64,000 nt of DNA, taken from contig CAZMBZ010000001.1 of the NCBI GenBank assembly GCA_964564285.1, forward strand, positions 1 through 64,000, read 5' to 3'. The notes beneath the pieces are model-generated. The model was not told the origin of the DNA. It did not search any database and saw nothing but the letters and a program-made list of their open reading frames with translations. The DNA is from JAUWQU01 sp964564285. GTDB taxonomy: Bacteria > Planctomycetota > Phycisphaerae > SM23-33. The position numbers and the translations under genes are program-made. This document shows positions 35,691 to 43,058 of the stretch, piece by piece (positions within the stretch are counted from its first letter, which is position 1; the number at the start of each line of letters is the position of its first letter).

Positions 35691-37106
35691 TTATGCGTCG
35701 GCGGTATCGTCTTTGGTCCGGGGCTCGGTTTCGGGCTCGGGATCGGGTGCTTCGGCGGCGGGGGGCGACGCTGCGTCGTCGGTTTGCCCGGCCACGTTGT
35801 CATTTACATCATTTTCGTTCTGGGTTTCATCCGTGGATTCGCCCACGGTATCATCTTTGGCCTCGTCTGTCGCCTGCGGCTCGGAGGCGGGTGAGTCGGC
35901 CTTCTCGCCGCCAGTGGGGCGGGGGCCGGCTTTTTTGAGCTTCTCGGCCGCCTGCTTGGCCGCGGCTGCCTCTTTGGCGGCCTCGGCACAGCGAACCACT
36001 ATCAGTCTGGCCAGGGCCCTGTCGAGCCCCAGTTCGTTGACGAGCGGTTCCGGGCCGACCTCTTCGACGTCCAGCACGTTAACCATACCCATGGCGATAA
36101 CGCGATCAACTGTCGTGGAGTCTACCCCCTCGACTTCGCGGAGGCTTTTCTCCAGGAGGTCCAAGCCCGAGTTGAACTCTGCGGGGGTAAGTATGTCGAC
36201 GTCCCAGTTGGTCAGCCTGGCTGCCAGACGAACGTTTTGGCCTCGTTTTCCGATAGCCAGGGAAAGCTGGTCTTCGACGACAACTACCGTGGCTCGCCCA
36301 AGCTCGAAGCACAGGGCGATCTCAGCGACCTCCGCCGGCTTGAGTGAATTGCCGATGAGAATTTTCGAGGAGTCGTTCCAGCGGACGATGTCGATTTTCT
36401 CGCCGCCCAGTTCGTCGACGATGTTTTTGATTCGGCTGCCGCGAATGCCCACGCAGGCGCCGACGGCATCGACCTTCGCATCGAGGCTGTTGACGGCCAC
36501 CTTTGTCCGATATCCGGCCTCGCGAGCCATGGTCTTGATCTCGATGATTTTCTCAGCGACCTCGGGTACTTCCAGGTCGAACAGGGCACGGATGAAGTCC
36601 GGGTGAGTCCTGGAAAGGATGACCTTGACGGCGCTGGGCTGTTCGCGAACTTCCAGCACCATTGCGCGGATGCGTTCCTCGGGCATGTGGCTCTCGCCGG
36701 GGATCTGTTCGCCCCTGGGCAGGATCGCTTCGGTCCGGCCAAGGTCGACGATCAGAGAGCCACCTTCCCACCGTGCGGTGCGGCCTGTGACGATCTGGCC
36801 GCGGCGTTCGAGGTATTCCTCGTAGATGCTGCCCCGCTCGGCCTCGCGTATTCGCTGGATCATCACCTGCTTGGCAGTCTGGGCGGCGATTCGGCCGAGG
36901 TCGCGAACGCTCATTGCCTGGCCGTCGACGGTAGCGGAGATTTCGCCGTTCTGGCGGTCGATATGAACCGTGATGTCCTCAGTTGTGGCATTCTGCTTTC
37001 GAATGGCCGATAGCATGGCGGCCTCGAGGTCCTCAAGGACAACCTCGCGGTCGATGTTCTTGTCTCTGGCCAGGCCGTCAACTATACGCAGAAGTTCTTG
37101 GCTCAT
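35691..37106 (-). CDS. nusA: Transcription termination/antitermination factor NusA
   Basis: NusA binds RNA polymerase and promotes pausing and termination. The 471-residue protein shows the N-terminal domain (residues 1-130), an S1 domain (GQIVTGRTARWEGGSLIVDL), and KH domains with ACVGIRGSRIKNIVDELGGE and LAIGKRGQNVRLAARL. A helix-hairpin-helix-like C-terminal piece (VDRVIAMGMVNVLDVEEVG) and a long acidic, disordered tail follow. It heads the minus-strand run. No rimP precedes it, unlike the common rimP-nusA order. An intrinsic terminator lies in its leader (37160-37187). Confidence 0.96.
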   Translation of the reverse strand: MSQELLRIVDGLARDKNIDREVVLEDLEAAMLSAIRKQNATTEDITVHIDRQNGEISATVDGQAMSVRDLGRIAAQTAKQVMIQRIREAERGSIYEEYLERRGQIVTGRTARWEGGSLIVDLGRTEAILPRGEQIPGESHMPEERIRAMVLEVREQPSAVKVILSRTHPDFIRALFDLEVPEVAEKIIEIKTMAREAGYRTKVAVNSLDAKVDAVGACVGIRGSRIKNIVDELGGEKIDIVRWNDSSKILIGNSLKPAEVAEIALCFELGRATVVVVEDQLSLAIGKRGQNVRLAARLTNWDVDILTPAEFNSGLDLLEKSLREVEGVDSTTVDRVIAMGMVNVLDVEEVGPEPLVNELGLDRALARLIVVRCAEAAKEAAAAKQAAEKLKKAGPRPTGGEKADSPASEPQATDEAKDDTVGESTDETQNENDVNDNVAGQTDDAASPPAAEAPDPEPETEPRTKDDTADA

Positions 37107-37159
37107 ATGTTTTCCAGGTCGTCTGGGGGCCCGGCGAATCGGCCCGCCATACAGGCAAC

Positions 37160-37187
37160 AAAAAAAGTGGGTCGCCTATCCCACTTT
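37160..37187 (-). terminator. Intrinsic terminator in the nusA leader
   Basis: Read on the minus strand, an 8-base stem (AAAGTGGG with its complement, 37180-37187 and 37164-37171) with an 8-base loop runs straight into seven T. It points toward nusA and ends about 53 bases before the nusA start codon. It either ends an unseen upstream minus-strand transcript or is an attenuator of the nusA operon. Confidence 0.75.
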
Positions 37188-37826
37188 CCAAGCTTCCGCC
37201 TCATTTTGTCTCGGGGTCCGGTCCCTCCGGGCCCGTAATAAGAATGCAAATTCCTACGGAGCCCGGCGCGGTTTCCACACACCGAACAAAACGTGCCTCA
37301 GCCAGAGCCTTCCGTGGAAGCCTCTCACTGCGGCAAGCGCCATATTGGCCTTAAGCCGTGACACCAGCTTGGATCCTGGTCAGGAACAACATTATTTTAC
37401 GAACTCCTGGCCCGACGGTTCTTGTCGCCATCACTATCCGCACGAACCAATGGGCCGCAGCAACGATTGCTGACGGTCCAGACGTGCGGCCTGAACATAA
37501 CTCGTTACCAAACAAAACTATGCGAACGAAGTAGATACCACCCCCATCCCCGCGTTTCCCAAGCCAAGAAGGCCCAGAACCTCGGGAGCAGGATGGTGCC
37601 TGCAACAATCGCTAACTAAGCAGATTACAGATTATAGGAACCTTACGAGCCCAGTCAACAAAAATCCCCAGGCACCTGCACCGCTACCCCGCCACCGTTC
37701 GACGCGGCCCCGCGCCACGCGGTATCCTGAAGCTGGCAGCCTATCAAGAAACAGGGGGCCTCGCGACCGTTTTCTGCGTTTTTTCGACTGCCGGCCGGCA
37801 AACTCGCCGAAGCCTGTCGTAGTGTC
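37188..37826. other. Long intergenic region without a convincing gene
   Basis: About 640 bases lie between the nusA leader terminator and the tRNA-Val promoter. Short open frames occur on both strands, but none has a good ribosome binding site or protein-like composition. I looked for signature blocks of RNase P RNA, tmRNA and SRP RNA and did not find them. A structured RNA on the minus strand ending at the terminator is possible. Confidence 0.4.
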
Positions 37827-37855
37827 TTGCAGGGCGAAATCGTTGCCTGTATACT
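37827..37855 (+). promoter_or_regulatory. Promoter of tRNA-Val
   Basis: TTGCAG at 37827-37832 and TATACT at 37850-37855 have ideal 17-base spacing. Transcription would begin a few bases before the mature tRNA end at 37867. Confidence 0.65.
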
Positions 37856-37866
37856 ACCGACTTCGC

Positions 37867-37940
37867 GGGCGTTTAGCTCAGTTGGCTAGAGCGCCTCCCT
37901 TACAAGGAGGAAGTCACTGGTTCAAGTCCAGTAACGCCCA
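37867..37940 (+). tRNA. tRNA-Val (anticodon TAC)
   Basis: The 74-base cloverleaf is complete: acceptor stem GGGCGTT with AACGCCC, D-arm GCTC...GAGC, anticodon stem CCTCC/GGAGG around loop CTTACAA (anticodon TAC), a 5-base variable loop and T-arm ACTGG/CCAGT with TTCAAGT. The discriminator base is A and CCA is not encoded. A promoter lies just upstream and a strong terminator two bases downstream, so it is a single-gene unit. Confidence 0.97.
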
Positions 37941-37942
37941 TC

Positions 37943-37972
37943 AAAAAACCCCTGCGAAAACAGGGGTTTTTT
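37943..37972 (+). terminator. Intrinsic terminator of tRNA-Val
   Basis: A perfect 12-base stem (aaaaaacccctg and its complement) encloses a CGAAAA loop and ends in six T. It is symmetrical enough to work in both directions. Confidence 0.9.
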
Positions 37973-38077
37973 GATGCGCCGAGGTGTTGTGCAATATTGC
38001 GCTATGCGACTTGCCCGTGACGGATACTTATCTCCAGGCCAGACGGAATGGCGATTCGCTTCATATGGCTTTGGCGA

Positions 38078-39199
38078 CTACTTCCCGGAAACGACGATTA
38101 TGTCGGATGTCTCATCGTCGGCCTGAGGGGGCGGGGAGGTGAAGCGGTAGTAATCGTGCCATCCCAGCCAGTAGTCGTTATCTCCGCCCAGCCAGCGGGC
38201 CGAAGCACACTCGTTGCCATCTCTCCCCTGCGGGTTCGAGTCCGGGCTGTCGTCGGCATCGCTGTCGGGGGCGATGTCGATCGCTGGGCTGTCGCCGGTG
38301 TCGGCCGGGTCGGCTCGGGTTGCTACCAAGGGCGGGTCAACCCCTTCAGCGGGCGGGGCGTCGATGAGCGTATCGCCGCGACCGGCGCTGACGGCTGCGA
38401 TCAGGTCGCCGTTCCACTGGCCCTGCCGCACCAGCGGGCGGACGTATGTACCCACGAACCGCACGGCCATGCAGCCGAAATGCCCGCCGCCGTTGCCTGC
38501 CGAGGCCATCGAGCGATCCCAGCGGACCTGGTAGAGCTTTCTATAGACGTCATAGCCGCCGCCGGGACTGGTGTCGAAGCCCACCTTGCCGGCCGACGCG
38601 CCGAGTTGGCCGTCCATCGTTCCGATCAACGACGTGCCCGCACCTAGAATGCCATCGTGCGGGGAGTAGAAGCTCACGATGCCGCTGCGACTCCTGGCCA
38701 GTGCCTCCGAAAGGTCGTAGCCCGGCGACAGCGACGATGCCAGCAGTATGATGCCCTCGACCTTCTCGCCGTCGGGCAGGCTCTCAGCCGCCCATACCGC
38801 CATGGCTGTGCCCCCGCTGTGGCCTATCAGGTATACGGGCCGATCTGGGTATTGGCGTAGATAGTCCGATATCTGGGCCGAGATTTTTCGCGCGACCGCG
38901 CGGTTGCGGCCGACGGCCATCTGGTTGAGCAAGCCCAGCGGCGACGTCCAGTCCCGCAACTCGACGGAAAGGGCAAACTCATCACTACAAAGCGCCCGGC
39001 AGGCGGCCTCGCTATAGCCGCTCCGCCCGTCGATGCCGGGCATGAGGACGACGAGACCCCGGTCGGCCCCGTCGGCGTTGATGACCACCCGCTCATCGCA
39101 CCCGATCGGCAGCACGACCAGCACGCAGAACAGCACCAACTGACCTCGCCCAACTCCGCTTCCGCGCCACTCGGGCGCACGCGATCCGTTTAGCGACAT
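38078..39199 (-). CDS. Lipoprotein alpha/beta-hydrolase-like protein
   Basis: The ATG at 39199 has GGAGGAAGG upstream and gives a lipoprotein signal with lipobox LPIGC (Cys34); longer frames upstream are not protein-like. In the 373-residue product, LVVLMPGIDGRSGYSEAACR resembles an oxyanion-region strand, YLIGHSGGTAMAVWAAESLP carries the nucleophile elbow (Ser128), SFYSPHDGILGAGTSLIG is a plausible acid region, and GGGHFGCMAVRF a plausible catalytic His. The fold is thus an alpha/beta hydrolase (esterase or lipase-like) at the outer or inner membrane. A Pro/Asp-rich tail follows the domain. Substrate unknown. It converges on the tRNA-Val unit. Confidence 0.8.
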   Translation of the reverse strand: MSLNGSRAPEWRGSGVGRGQLVLFCVLVVLPIGCDERVVINADGADRGLVVLMPGIDGRSGYSEAACRALCSDEFALSVELRDWTSPLGLLNQMAVGRNRAVARKISAQISDYLRQYPDRPVYLIGHSGGTAMAVWAAESLPDGEKVEGIILLASSLSPGYDLSEALARSRSGIVSFYSPHDGILGAGTSLIGTMDGQLGASAGKVGFDTSPGGGYDVYRKLYQVRWDRSMASAGNGGGHFGCMAVRFVGTYVRPLVRQGQWNGDLIAAVSAGRGDTLIDAPPAEGVDPPLVATRADPADTGDSPAIDIAPDSDADDSPDSNPQGRDGNECASARWLGGDNDYWLGWHDYYRFTSPPPQADDETSDIIVVSGK

Positions 39200-39595
39200 G
39201 ATCGCCTTCCTCCATTTTTCCAGTAGAATTGTAGACGCCAGCCCGAATCTCAACGACCCCTCAGGCCGGCAGAGACGGGTTAAGCTCCTTCTACAAGAAG
39301 CGTAGAATATAGAACTTGCGCAGGCAAAGCGGACTTGGGTATTTATGGGTTTGGGGTGAGCATGGCAGGGCGGAAGTTTTGCTGAACCAGTCTCGGTCGG
39401 AGCGAAACGCCAGCCAGTCCCCGCCATCGCGGCAAGAAGTTGCGTGGCCATGATCCTCTGGCGACTGTTACCTCAGCCTTGCGGGTTTACCTGACCACTG
39501 GCCAACTGCCCCCCGTTGTTGGTAGAATCTGCCTGTCCGGTGGCAGGTTCGCTGCAAACGGGTGAAGTATTACGCGGCACGCGAGGAGTGAATCG
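39200..39595. other. Divergent intergenic region
   Basis: About 400 bases separate the divergent hydrolase lipoprotein and GH99-like genes. Open frames in it are short extensions of the flanking genes. It should hold both promoters, but I see no confident -35/-10 pair. Confidence 0.4.
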
Positions 39596-41359
39596 ATGAG
39601 CCATAAGACAGCCTTTGGGGTAATTGCACTTGCTCTGTTGTTCGTGACATTTCAGACAGCCATCGCCGGCCCCTGCCGCGATCTGTACTCCGACACGTGG
39701 GTCGCAACGGATGCCCTTGGGCGCGAATTGCCCGGATACGATCAATGCGGCCCGCCCGACCCGAACAGAACGGTCGGCCTGTTCTACTTCCTCTGGCTGG
39801 GCCAGCACGGTACCCAGGGACCTTTTGATATCACTCAAATACTGCGGAAAGATCCGAATAACCCCCAATACGGCCCCGTTCTCACTTACCATCATTGGGG
39901 CAAACCCGAGCTTGGGTATTATACAAGCGACAGCCGGTACGTTCTTCGCAAACACGCCCGCATACTATCCGACGCGGGTGTCGATGTCCTTATATTCGAC
40001 GCCACAAACGCCATCACATATCGCGCTGTCTATATGGCGCTTTGCGAGGAATTCCACAGGCTTCGCAAAGCCGGCCAGCATACACCCGCCGTCATGTTTA
40101 TGACCCACAGCGCGCCGGACAAGACCATCGCCAAACTCTATGGCGAGTTCTATTCCAAAGGCCTGTACCGCCATCTCTGGTTTCGCTGGAAGGGCAAGCC
40201 TTTGATTCTCGGCAAGCCCGGCAGTCTGCCCCCGAAGATCCGGAATTTCTTCACAATGCGGGATTGCTGGGCGTGGTCTCATGGCAAGGATATGTGGCAG
40301 TGGCTCGATAACTATCCGCAACGGTACGCGTGGCATGAGGACCCGAAGAAGCCCGAGGAGGCGAGCGTTTGCGTCGCACAGCACGCGACGACGAATCTGG
40401 GCAGGAGCAACTTCAAAGGCAAACAGCCGCCGGTTAACGGCATCTGCGTCGCGAAGGACACTCACAAGGGGCTGTACTTTTCTCAGCAGTGGAAACGGGC
40501 CTTGGAGATCGATCCAGAGTTCATCTTCATCACCGGCTGGAATGAGTGGGTTGCCTGCCGGTTCATCAACAAGGACGGCCAGCCGCCGAACAATATCCTG
40601 CTCGGCAGGCACCTCAAGCCCGGCGACAGTTTCTTCGTTGACGCGTATTCGCGCGAATACAGCCGGGACATCGAACCGATGGAAGGCGGATACGGCGACA
40701 ACTATTACTACCAGATGGTCGCGGGGATTCGTAAGTACAAGGGCGTCCGAAAGCCTCTGAAGGTTTCGGAGCCCAAGAAAATCACGATTGACGGAAGCTT
40801 CTCGAGGGAATGGGATGATGTGGAGCCAGAGTTTCGCGATCACGCAGGTGATGTGGAGCATCGCGACGAGAAGGGATGGGGCGATGCGGGCAGATATACG
40901 AACACGACGGGCCGAAATGACTTCATCACAATGAAAGTCGCCCGAAATGCCGATCACGTGTACTTCTATGCAAGGACATATAGGCCCGTATCATCCTGCA
41001 AAGACCCCAATTGGATGCTTCTGTTCATCGATGCCGATCAGGATTTCAAGACCGGGTGGAATGGATACGATTATGTTGTGAACCTTGAAGTCAAAGACCG
41101 TCATACGACAAGCCTGCACTCATTAGAGGGGTCAACATGGAACCCCCAAAGGGTCATGGATATCGAATATGCCGTTGCGGGGCCGAAGGTCGAACTGGCG
41201 ATTCCCAAAAGTGCGATTGGCTTGGGCAAGGGCAAGGCCGTCAATATGGATTTTCACTGGGCCGACAACGTTCAGAAACTGGGCGATATCGTGGAATTCG
41301 CCATAAACGGCGACAGTGCCCCTCAGAGAAGGTTCAATTACAGGTACTCGGGCAATTAG
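39596..41359 (+). CDS. Secreted GH99/GH71-like protein with C-terminal CBM9-like domain
   Basis: GAGGAG precedes the ATG, and a signal peptide (FGVIALALLFVTFQTAIA) opens the 587-residue product. Residues about 55-390 resemble the GH99/GH71-like barrel found in many secreted bacterial proteins: VGLFYFLWLGQHG, YHHWGKPELGYYTSDSRYVL, RKHARILSDAGVDVLIFDAT and FIFITGWNEWVACRF. Characterised GH99 enzymes cleave alpha-mannans, but this branch is uncharacterised. Residues about 400-585 look like a DOMON/CBM9-type beta-sandwich (ITIDGSFSREWDDVEPEFRD, WMLLFIDADQDFKTGWNGYD), a carbohydrate-binding role by family. The assignment of the barrel to GH99 versus GH71 is uncertain. Confidence 0.72.
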   Translation: MSHKTAFGVIALALLFVTFQTAIAGPCRDLYSDTWVATDALGRELPGYDQCGPPDPNRTVGLFYFLWLGQHGTQGPFDITQILRKDPNNPQYGPVLTYHHWGKPELGYYTSDSRYVLRKHARILSDAGVDVLIFDATNAITYRAVYMALCEEFHRLRKAGQHTPAVMFMTHSAPDKTIAKLYGEFYSKGLYRHLWFRWKGKPLILGKPGSLPPKIRNFFTMRDCWAWSHGKDMWQWLDNYPQRYAWHEDPKKPEEASVCVAQHATTNLGRSNFKGKQPPVNGICVAKDTHKGLYFSQQWKRALEIDPEFIFITGWNEWVACRFINKDGQPPNNILLGRHLKPGDSFFVDAYSREYSRDIEPMEGGYGDNYYYQMVAGIRKYKGVRKPLKVSEPKKITIDGSFSREWDDVEPEFRDHAGDVEHRDEKGWGDAGRYTNTTGRNDFITMKVARNADHVYFYARTYRPVSSCKDPNWMLLFIDADQDFKTGWNGYDYVVNLEVKDRHTTSLHSLEGSTWNPQRVMDIEYAVAGPKVELAIPKSAIGLGKGKAVNMDFHWADNVQKLGDIVEFAINGDSAPQRRFNYRYSGN

Positions 41360-41397
41360 CAGTCCGTTTAGAAATGGGCCCACCGACCAAGCCAGCG

Positions 41398-41616
41398 TGA
41401 ACAGGTGCGGAAAGTACGTCTCGCAAAAGAACCTGCCTGCCAGCATGCAGGCTTGAAGTCGCGATCCGCCCGGCTGCGGCGCACACGGTCAGCGATCGGC
41501 GGCAGGCCGCCGATGTCCTGCCCGGTCAGCGTGACCGCGGCCGACCGGGCCTTGGCGCGGGCTTTGACCTTCTGGTAGACGGTGCGGGCGTGTTGTCGCT
41601 TGGCAGTTGGAGGCAT
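41398..41616 (-). pseudogene. Frameshifted N-terminal fragment of a phage terminase-like ATPase
   Basis: From an ATG at 41616 the frame reads ARAKARSAAVTLTGQDIGG, LPPIADRVRRSRADRDF and then loses sense. A second frame directly downstream continues as RFFCETYFPHLFTLAWS. From memory this order (TGxDIG...RDFRFFCExYFP...LxWS) is the start of a terminase-large-subunit-like family carried by mobile elements in planctomycetes and relatives. About 20 extra bases, containing a palindrome (gcctgccagcatgcaggc), sit between the two frames and explain the shift. The Walker motifs that should follow are absent, so the gene is truncated as well. Confidence 0.6.
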
Positions 41617-41683
41617 CGTTGGTACTATTATGGTGGGATGTCAAGACGAGCTTCCTCCGGTCGAAGAAGACAAGGACAACAGC

Positions 41684-42193
41684 ATGAAAGACCCGCAGGA
41701 TAATATCGAGTCATTCTCCCCTTCTTCAGGTGGGCGGGTTGCTGTCAAGAGGGTCAGTACCCGCGATATGGCGATAATCAGGTCAGCTGCGGTGGTTTGT
41801 CTGGTTCTCGCATGGGCGCCGTGGTTGTGGATTCTTGCTGATTTCGATAATTGTCCCTGGAACGCGGTGGATTCCATCGCTTTGCTTGTTACGAACCTGA
41901 CGTGTACTTGCCTTTGCGCGCACTACTTCCGAATGAAGTCCGTATATCTGGTCAATGAGCTCGTTATCGTTGTGGGGGCATTCAGCTTTGAGGCTATCCC
42001 CAAGTCCGCACTGAAAGAGGCGAGGATTTCCAGAGTCCCCGGCGGGATATGGTGGTCCGGGTATCGGGTCGCCGTGCCGCCAGAAGGTCAACGGAAGAAA
42101 CGGACCTTCTGGTTTGTGGGGTGGTCGGGGACCTCACCTTGGAAGAGGTCGAGCGATCCGGTGCTTCAAGACCTCTCCGGCGGCAACTGCTGA
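41684..42193 (+). CDS. Small membrane protein of unknown function
   Basis: From the ATG at 41684 (weak AAGGAC upstream) the product has 169 residues. It has two or three hydrophobic segments (IIRSAAVVCLVLAWAPWLWI, VDSIALLVTNLTCTCLCAHY, LVNELVIVVGAFSFEAIP) and a soluble basic C-terminal part with two Trp-rich loops. An in-frame start at 41582 would add MRACCRLAVGGIVGTIMVGC, a lipoprotein-like beginning, but it overlaps the terminase remnant. The layout (paired helices followed by a small beta domain) resembles PH-like membrane proteins; I do not recognise the family. Composition is more AT-rich than the neighbours, and it is embedded in mobile-element debris. Confidence 0.6.
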   Translation: MKDPQDNIESFSPSSGGRVAVKRVSTRDMAIIRSAAVVCLVLAWAPWLWILADFDNCPWNAVDSIALLVTNLTCTCLCAHYFRMKSVYLVNELVIVVGAFSFEAIPKSALKEARISRVPGGIWWSGYRVAVPPEGQRKKRTFWFVGWSGTSPWKRSSDPVLQDLSGGNC

Positions 42194-42321
42194 CAGACTG
42201 TCCTGCCGGCCAGGTTTGAGCCCAAGGGTCAGAACCGTTGGCGGCGGTTCAGGCAGATTTCGCGGACCGACAGGAAGGCCTGGCTCCCGCTGAGAACACC
42301 ATAAATGTCTGCTTTGCCCTC

Positions 42322-42690
42322 TCACGCTTTGGCCTTGGATTCACCCACGGGAACTTGAACCATCTGCTTCTCGGCCGCATCCAGCAGCAGGCCGAAGGCC
42401 GTGGCGGTGTTCTTGATGCCTGCCTGGGCCTTGACGGCGGTCAAGGCGTCGAGGAAGCGGTCGTAGTCGGCCCGGCGGGTTGAGCTTGCTAAGGACCACG
42501 TCGTCGAGGCCCGAGTATTCCTTCAGGGCCACATCGTTGATCTCGTCGTAGAGCGGCTCGCGGAGGATGGCCAGGTCGTCCTGGCCGGCGATGGCATTGT
42601 GAGAGAGCTGGATGGCCACCTGCTGCTGGTGGGTCAGCTTGCGGGCGGTGTAAGGGACGGGATATCCGTCAGGCCAGCGTCCCTGGCCTT
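42322..42690 (-). pseudogene. Decayed ParB-like protein gene
   Basis: One frame reads WPDGYPVPYTARKLTHQQQV, AIQLSHNAIAGQDDLAIL and DEINDVALKEYSGLDDVVL, then shifts. A second frame continues RRADYDRFLDALTAVKAQ, AGIKNTATAFGLLLDAAE, ending ESKAKA and TGA at 42322. To my recollection these blocks belong to ParB-like proteins of phage-like or mobile clusters, the same setting as the terminase family at 41398. The N-terminal ParB nuclease part is missing and the middle is deleted and frameshifted. Confidence 0.55.
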
Positions 42691-42718
42691 GGCGTAAGAC
42701 TTGCTCCTAGTTCGGACG

Positions 42719-42990
42719 GTGGCGTTCTTGATGCCGGCCTGGGCATTGGCGGTGGTGCGGGCGTCGAGGGAGCGGTTGTAGTCGGCTCGGCGGTTGACCT
42801 GCCTTCGCCGAGGCTACGGTAGGCAGGGCCAGGTCACGTCGCTTATTGGGTGGACCAGGACCTTGCCCAGGACCTTCTCGGCTGGGTCCACCTCATCGGC
42901 CCGTAAGGCATCGGCGAATCCATTCATCTGCCGAAATGACGGTTTCCGGGCGGGAGAGGGAAGTCTTTGGCAGGGGGCGTGTTTTGTAAA
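42719..42990 (-). pseudogene. Second, more decayed copy of the ParB-like C-terminal segment and flanking debris
   Basis: Bases 42719-42796 align with 42401-42480 at roughly four of five positions with one two-base gap, giving RRADYNRSLDARTTANAQAG in the minus frame. It is therefore an older partial duplicate of the pseudogene next to it. To the right, up to 42990, a 60-residue minus frame (MNGFADALRADEVDPAEKVL) may be another remnant. The remaining 42194-42321 and 42991-43058 hold no recognisable gene apart from the clpB leader. Confidence 0.45.
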
Positions 42991-43058
42991 GCCCACATAT
43001 TGAATGGCTTAGACTATGGCACGTCTGTTGCAATGGATAGTCCTTGGGAGGTATTGAT

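Noticed and set aside
37188..37826. RNase P RNA, tmRNA or SRP RNA in the long gap before tRNA-Val
   Set aside because: None of the signature blocks of these RNAs was found on either strand.
42991..43058. CIRCE heat-shock operator before clpB
   Set aside because: No TTAGCACTC/GAGTGCTAA inverted pair is present.
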